Below are positions 61,244-64,000 of a stretch of 64,000 nt of DNA, one piece after another. Numbering within the stretch: the stretch's first letter is position 1; the number at the start of each line of letters is the position of its first letter. Made by a program: the position numbers and the translations under genes. Source of the DNA: Paratissierella sp033809995 (GTDB lineage Bacteria; Bacillota; Clostridia; Tissierellales; Tissierellaceae); assembly GCA_033809995.1 (NCBI GenBank), contig JAPXKQ010000003.1, positions 1-64,000 on the forward strand. Reading direction: 5' to 3'. The notes beneath the pieces were generated by a model. That model ran no database searches. It was not told the DNA's origin and was given only the letters and a program-made list of their open reading frames with translations.

Positions 61244-62380
61244 ATGAAATCCTTTGGCCTTTATATTCATATACCGTTTTGTGAGAGAAAGTGCTATTAT
61301 TGTGACTTTACATCTTTTCCTAGAAAGGGTCGTGATATAGTTAAATATATCGAGTTTTTAATCAAAGAATTGTCTCTATATAAGGATAAACTTTCAGATT
61401 ACAAATTAGAAACAATTTTTATTGGAGGAGGTACTCCATCAGTAATAAATGAAAAATATATAAAAGATATCCTAGATTATATATACTCAAATTACAATAT
61501 AGGGGAATTAAAAGAAATCACAATTGAGGTAAATCCCGGTACAATAACAATGGATAAGGCACTAGTTTATAAATCTATTGGGATAAATAGAGTTAGTATA
61601 GGCTCACAATCTTTAAATGATAAAATGCTGCGGATGTTAGGAAGGATACACAATTATACTGATATAAAAAATTCAATAGATATTCTTAGAATGGCAGGAT
61701 TTGATAATATAAATGTAGATTTAATATTTGGTTTACCTGAGCAAGATTTGGATGATGTAGACGATACTTTAAAACGAATTATTGAATTTGATGTGGAACA
61801 TATATCCTACTATAGTTTGATTTTAGAAGAGGGCACTTTAATGAATGAATGGAATAAGAAAGGTTTAATTTCGTTGCCTAATGAAGACTTAGAAAGACAG
61901 ATGTACCATCATATTGTTGATTATCTAAAAGAAAATAATTATATTCATTATGAGATTTCCAATTTTTCAAAACCTGGGTTTTCGTGTAAGCACAATCTAA
62001 CATATTGGAAGATAAAGCCTTATCTTGGAGTTGGTTTAAATAGTCATTCAAATCTTTTTAGCAAGAGATTTTGGAATACTTCAGATTTTAACGAATATTA
62101 TGAGAAGCTTTGTATAAATCAATTACCTGTAGAAGGCGAAGAAGAAATAGACAGAGAGATGGAGATAGCTGAATACTCAATTATGGGCTTAAGACTTACG
62201 GAGGGTATATTAAAAGAAGAATTTTATAATAGATTTAATGAAAGTTTATACAATATATATGAGGACATAATTCACAAACATATAAACAATGGGCTTTTAT
62301 TAGATGATGGTAAAAGTGTTAGATTAACCGACAAAGGTTTAGATTTAGCCAACCTAGTTGAAGTAGATTTCATGCCTTGA
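61244..62380 (+). CDS. hemW: HemW-type radical SAM protein
   Basis: The 378-residue protein begins MKSFGLYIHIPFCERKCYYC, with the CxxxCxxC cluster site, then the Gly-rich IFIGGGTPS, EVNPGTITMDK, NRVSIGSQSLNDKMLRMLGR and VDLIFGLPEQ. It lacks the features of coproporphyrinogen oxidase HemN and fits HemW, a heme chaperone (family knowledge). ATG 61244 follows AAGGAGG; upstream extension is rejected. lepA-hemW-hrcA is the usual order. Confidence 0.93.
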   Translation: MKSFGLYIHIPFCERKCYYCDFTSFPRKGRDIVKYIEFLIKELSLYKDKLSDYKLETIFIGGGTPSVINEKYIKDILDYIYSNYNIGELKEITIEVNPGTITMDKALVYKSIGINRVSIGSQSLNDKMLRMLGRIHNYTDIKNSIDILRMAGFDNINVDLIFGLPEQDLDDVDDTLKRIIEFDVEHISYYSLILEEGTLMNEWNKKGLISLPNEDLERQMYHHIVDYLKENNYIHYEISNFSKPGFSCKHNLTYWKIKPYLGVGLNSHSNLFSKRFWNTSDFNEYYEKLCINQLPVEGEEEIDREMEIAEYSIMGLRLTEGILKEEFYNRFNESLYNIYEDIIHKHINNGLLLDDGKSVRLTDKGLDLANLVEVDFMP

Positions 62381-62395
62381 AGGGTTACGCCTTTT

Positions 62396-62430
62396 AATTG
62401 TGAATTGTGAACTGTGAATTGTGAATTGCA
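62396..62430 (+). repeat. AATTGTG heptad array after hemW
   Basis: Five heptads stand in a row (AATTGTG, AATTGTG, AACTGTG, AATTGTG, AATTGCA), the same order as at 27001 except for one base. The array is framed by two similar copies of the hemW end: GAAGTAGATTTCATGCC (62360) and GAAGTAGACTTAATGCC (62435). Confidence 0.85.
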
Positions 62431-62473
62431 ATACGAAGTAGACTTAATGCCTATAAAATATTTTAAATAGGTA

Positions 62474-62508
62474 TTGACAATATTTAATACAAATGGTAGA
62501 TTTATATT
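62474..62508 (+). promoter_or_regulatory. promoter of the hrcA heat-shock operon
   Basis: TTGACA at 62474-62479. TAGATT (62497, spacing 17) or TATATT (62503, spacing 23) could be the -10 box; both place the start next to the CIRCE operator. Confidence 0.65.
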
Positions 62509-62514
62509 ATAGGT

Positions 62515-62541
62515 TTAGCACTCGATAAGGTTGAGTGCTAA
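62515..62541 (+). promoter_or_regulatory. CIRCE operator (HrcA binding site)
   Basis: TTAGCACTC, nine bases, GAGTGCTAA: a perfect match to the CIRCE inverted repeat. It lies between promoter and hrcA start, so HrcA represses its own operon and grpE, with dnaK presumably beyond the window. Confidence 0.98.
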
Positions 62542-62572
62542 CAACATCCAAACTACGTTTGAGGTGATAAAT

Positions 62573-63604
62573 ATGTTGGATGAAAGAAAACTAAAAGTAT
62601 TATTTGCTATTATAAATAGTTATATTTTGAGTGGAGAGCCAATAGGTTCTAGAACCATCTCAAAACTTTATGACTTAGGTGTAAGTTCTGCAACAATAAG
62701 AAATGAAATGTCCGATTTAGAGGATTTAGGCTTTTTAAACAAGCCTCACACATCTGCAGGGAGGGTACCATCGGATAAAGCATATAGACTATATGTTGAT
62801 AGTTTATTAAAATTAGACAATTCAAATATAGACAACAATTTGAAAAAAGAAGTAAAGAAATTTTTATATGAAGAATCTAAAGAATTAGATCAATTATTAC
62901 AGAATACAGCAAAAATTTTATCAAAAATAACAAGCTATACTGCATTAGCTATTTCACCTCAATTAAGTAAAAGTAAAATCAAGCATATACAACTTATACC
63001 AATAGATAATAATCAAATACTGCTAGTATTAGTAAATAATTCAGATTTGGTTAAGAATACTATATTTAAAGTAGATTCGACTATACCATCGAGTCAATTG
63101 AATATAATTTCAAATTACCTTACTCAGAAATTAAAAGGTGTTTCATTTTCGGAAATACCCAATAAGATAAATTTTGAAGAAATGTATGCCTATAAAGAAA
63201 TATTAGATGAGATTCTGCCCATATTAAGTGATTCTGTAGATAGTATGGATTCTATGGAGCTTTATTCTGATGGCATTACAAAATTGTTAAACTTTCCAGA
63301 GTATAAGGATGTTGATAAAGCAAAATCTATTATTTCTTTTATAGAGAATAAGGATTTAGTACTGAATGTCCTTATGGAAGATGAGATTATGGAAGGTATT
63401 AATATTATTATAGGTCATGAAAATATATATGAACCAATAAGAGACTGTAGTATAATTACAGCATCTTATAGCTTAAATGGGAAAAACATAGGCAAAATTG
63501 GTGTGATAGGACCTACAAGGATGGACTATTTAAGGCTTATTAACACTTTAAAACTTTTTTCTTTAAACTTATCTGAAGCCATAAATCTATTTATTGGTGA
63601 TTAA
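62573..63604 (+). CDS. hrcA: heat-inducible transcription repressor HrcA
   Basis: HrcA binds CIRCE and needs GroEL for activity. The 343-residue protein has the N-terminal winged helix (YILSGEPIGSRTISKLYDLG, SSATIRNEMSDLEDLGFL, PHTSAGRVPSDKAYRLYVD) and the C-terminal GAF-like and dimerisation parts (GPTRMDYLRLI near the end). GAGGTGATA precedes ATG 62573; the longer frame from 62531 would start within the CIRCE site. First gene of the dnaK operon. Confidence 0.97.
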   Translation: MLDERKLKVLFAIINSYILSGEPIGSRTISKLYDLGVSSATIRNEMSDLEDLGFLNKPHTSAGRVPSDKAYRLYVDSLLKLDNSNIDNNLKKEVKKFLYEESKELDQLLQNTAKILSKITSYTALAISPQLSKSKIKHIQLIPIDNNQILLVLVNNSDLVKNTIFKVDSTIPSSQLNIISNYLTQKLKGVSFSEIPNKINFEEMYAYKEILDEILPILSDSVDSMDSMELYSDGITKLLNFPEYKDVDKAKSIISFIENKDLVLNVLMEDEIMEGINIIIGHENIYEPIRDCSIITASYSLNGKNIGKIGVIGPTRMDYLRLINTLKLFSLNLSEAINLFIGD

Positions 63605-63637
63605 AATATATTGCTTAATAAAGAGGTGATAGTTATA

Positions 63638-64000
63638 ATGAACAAAGAAGACAAAAATTGTGACATTGATGAAACTAAAGAGATTGATAACACAATTGAG
63701 ACGAATCATCATGAAAAAGAAGACTTAGGTAACAACCTAGATGAAGAGCTTAAACAATCTAAGGAAGAAATAAATGAATTGAATAATAAACTACTTAGAT
63801 TACAAGCCGATTTTATTAATTTCAGAAAAAGAACTGAAAAAGAAAAAGAAAGCCTATACTCCTATGGTATTGAATGCTTTGTTATTGATTTACTTCCTAT
63901 ACTAGACAATTTTGAAAGAGCATTAAATACTGAAATGGACAAAGAAGATGGTTTTTATCAGGGTATTCAAATGATAAACAATCAAATAATAGGTTTGTTA
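63638..64000 (+). CDS. grpE: nucleotide exchange factor GrpE (cut by the window end)
   Basis: GrpE releases ADP from DnaK. The 121 codons seen hold the acidic N-terminal tail, the long dimer helix (DEELKQSKEEINELNNKLLR, LQADFINFRKRTEKEKESLY), and the start of the beta domain (VIDLLPILDNFERALN). GAGGTGATA precedes ATG 63638. The frame is open at the window edge. Confidence 0.95.
   Translation, partial: MNKEDKNCDIDETKEIDNTIETNHHEKEDLGNNLDEELKQSKEEINELNNKLLRLQADFINFRKRTEKEKESLYSYGIECFVIDLLPILDNFERALNTEMDKEDGFYQGIQMINNQIIGLL

Noticed and set aside
1..64000. CRISPR arrays, rRNA genes, intact insertion sequences or prophage
   Set aside because: None seen. The only short arrays are AATTGTG heptads without spacers, and all mobile-element genes except the polymerase pair are fragments.

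Overview
The window is AT-rich, almost entirely plus-strand chromosomal DNA of an anaerobic, endospore-forming low-GC Firmicute. The gene set fits Clostridia and most resembles a Tissierellales-type amino-acid fermenter (inference). Evidence for the lifestyle: a complete six-gene Rnf complex, a full selenocysteine decoding set (selD, selA, selB, tRNA-Sec, with SelD itself a selenoprotein), the spore genes gpr and spoIIP plus a SpoIVFA-like protein, and many TTG/GTG starts behind strong purine-rich ribosome sites.

Layout. (1) 1-1.1 kb is a scrap heap of decayed genes (GyrI-like, ABC ATPase, tyrosine integrase) beside tRNA-Leu(CAA), probably the remains of an integrated element. (2) 1.4-7.2 kb: polA-coaE, a lytic transglycosylase, an oligopeptide-binding lipoprotein, tRNA-Leu(GAG). 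(3) 7.4-12.3 kb: rnfCDGEAB, then a NusG-II-domain protein and a Gx transporter. (4) 13.4-23 kb: the cell-shape and division block maf-radC-mreBCD-PBP2-minCDE-SpoIVFA-like. (5) 23-32 kb: two radical-SAM-linked proteins, RNase G, rplU-prp-rpmA, obgE, yhbY-nadD-yqeK-rsfS, ridA, then a divergent D,D-carboxypeptidase. (6) 33.5-39.4 kb: comEA and the selenocysteine operon, an orphan response regulator with Glu at the phosphoacceptor position, and tRNA-Sec. (7) 39.5-43 kb: a c-di-GMP-I riboswitch with its own terminator in front of a small secreted helical protein, a cupin/HD-GYP phosphodiesterase, and a secreted polysaccharide deacetylase with a structured leader. (8) 43-50 kb: accessory DNA with conjugative-element relics, a Y-family polymerase/YolD pair, a broken acetyltransferase, and an AAA ATPase plus TOPRIM/RloB-like pair (candidate defence module) behind a 22-bp-arm palindrome. 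(9) 49.9-64 kb: a double P-loop ATPase, an AlaX-like editing protein, then the conserved comEC-holA-rpsT-gpr-spoIIP-lepB-lepA-hemW-hrcA-grpE run with a perfect CIRCE operator.

How it works together. The backbone order (shape genes, L21/L27, obgE, nadD cluster, comEA, comEC, holA, rpsT, gpr, spoIIP, lepA, hemW, hrcA) matches the classic Firmicute order, but about 18 kb separates comEA from comEC. That separating stretch holds the selenium genes, the c-di-GMP genes and all the mobile debris except the left-end cluster. The least explained items are the ATPase/TOPRIM-like pair at 46.8-48.5 kb, the c-di-GMP-controlled secreted protein, and the Asp-to-Glu response regulator in the sel cluster.

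No rRNA, CRISPR array, intact insertion sequence or intact prophage was seen.
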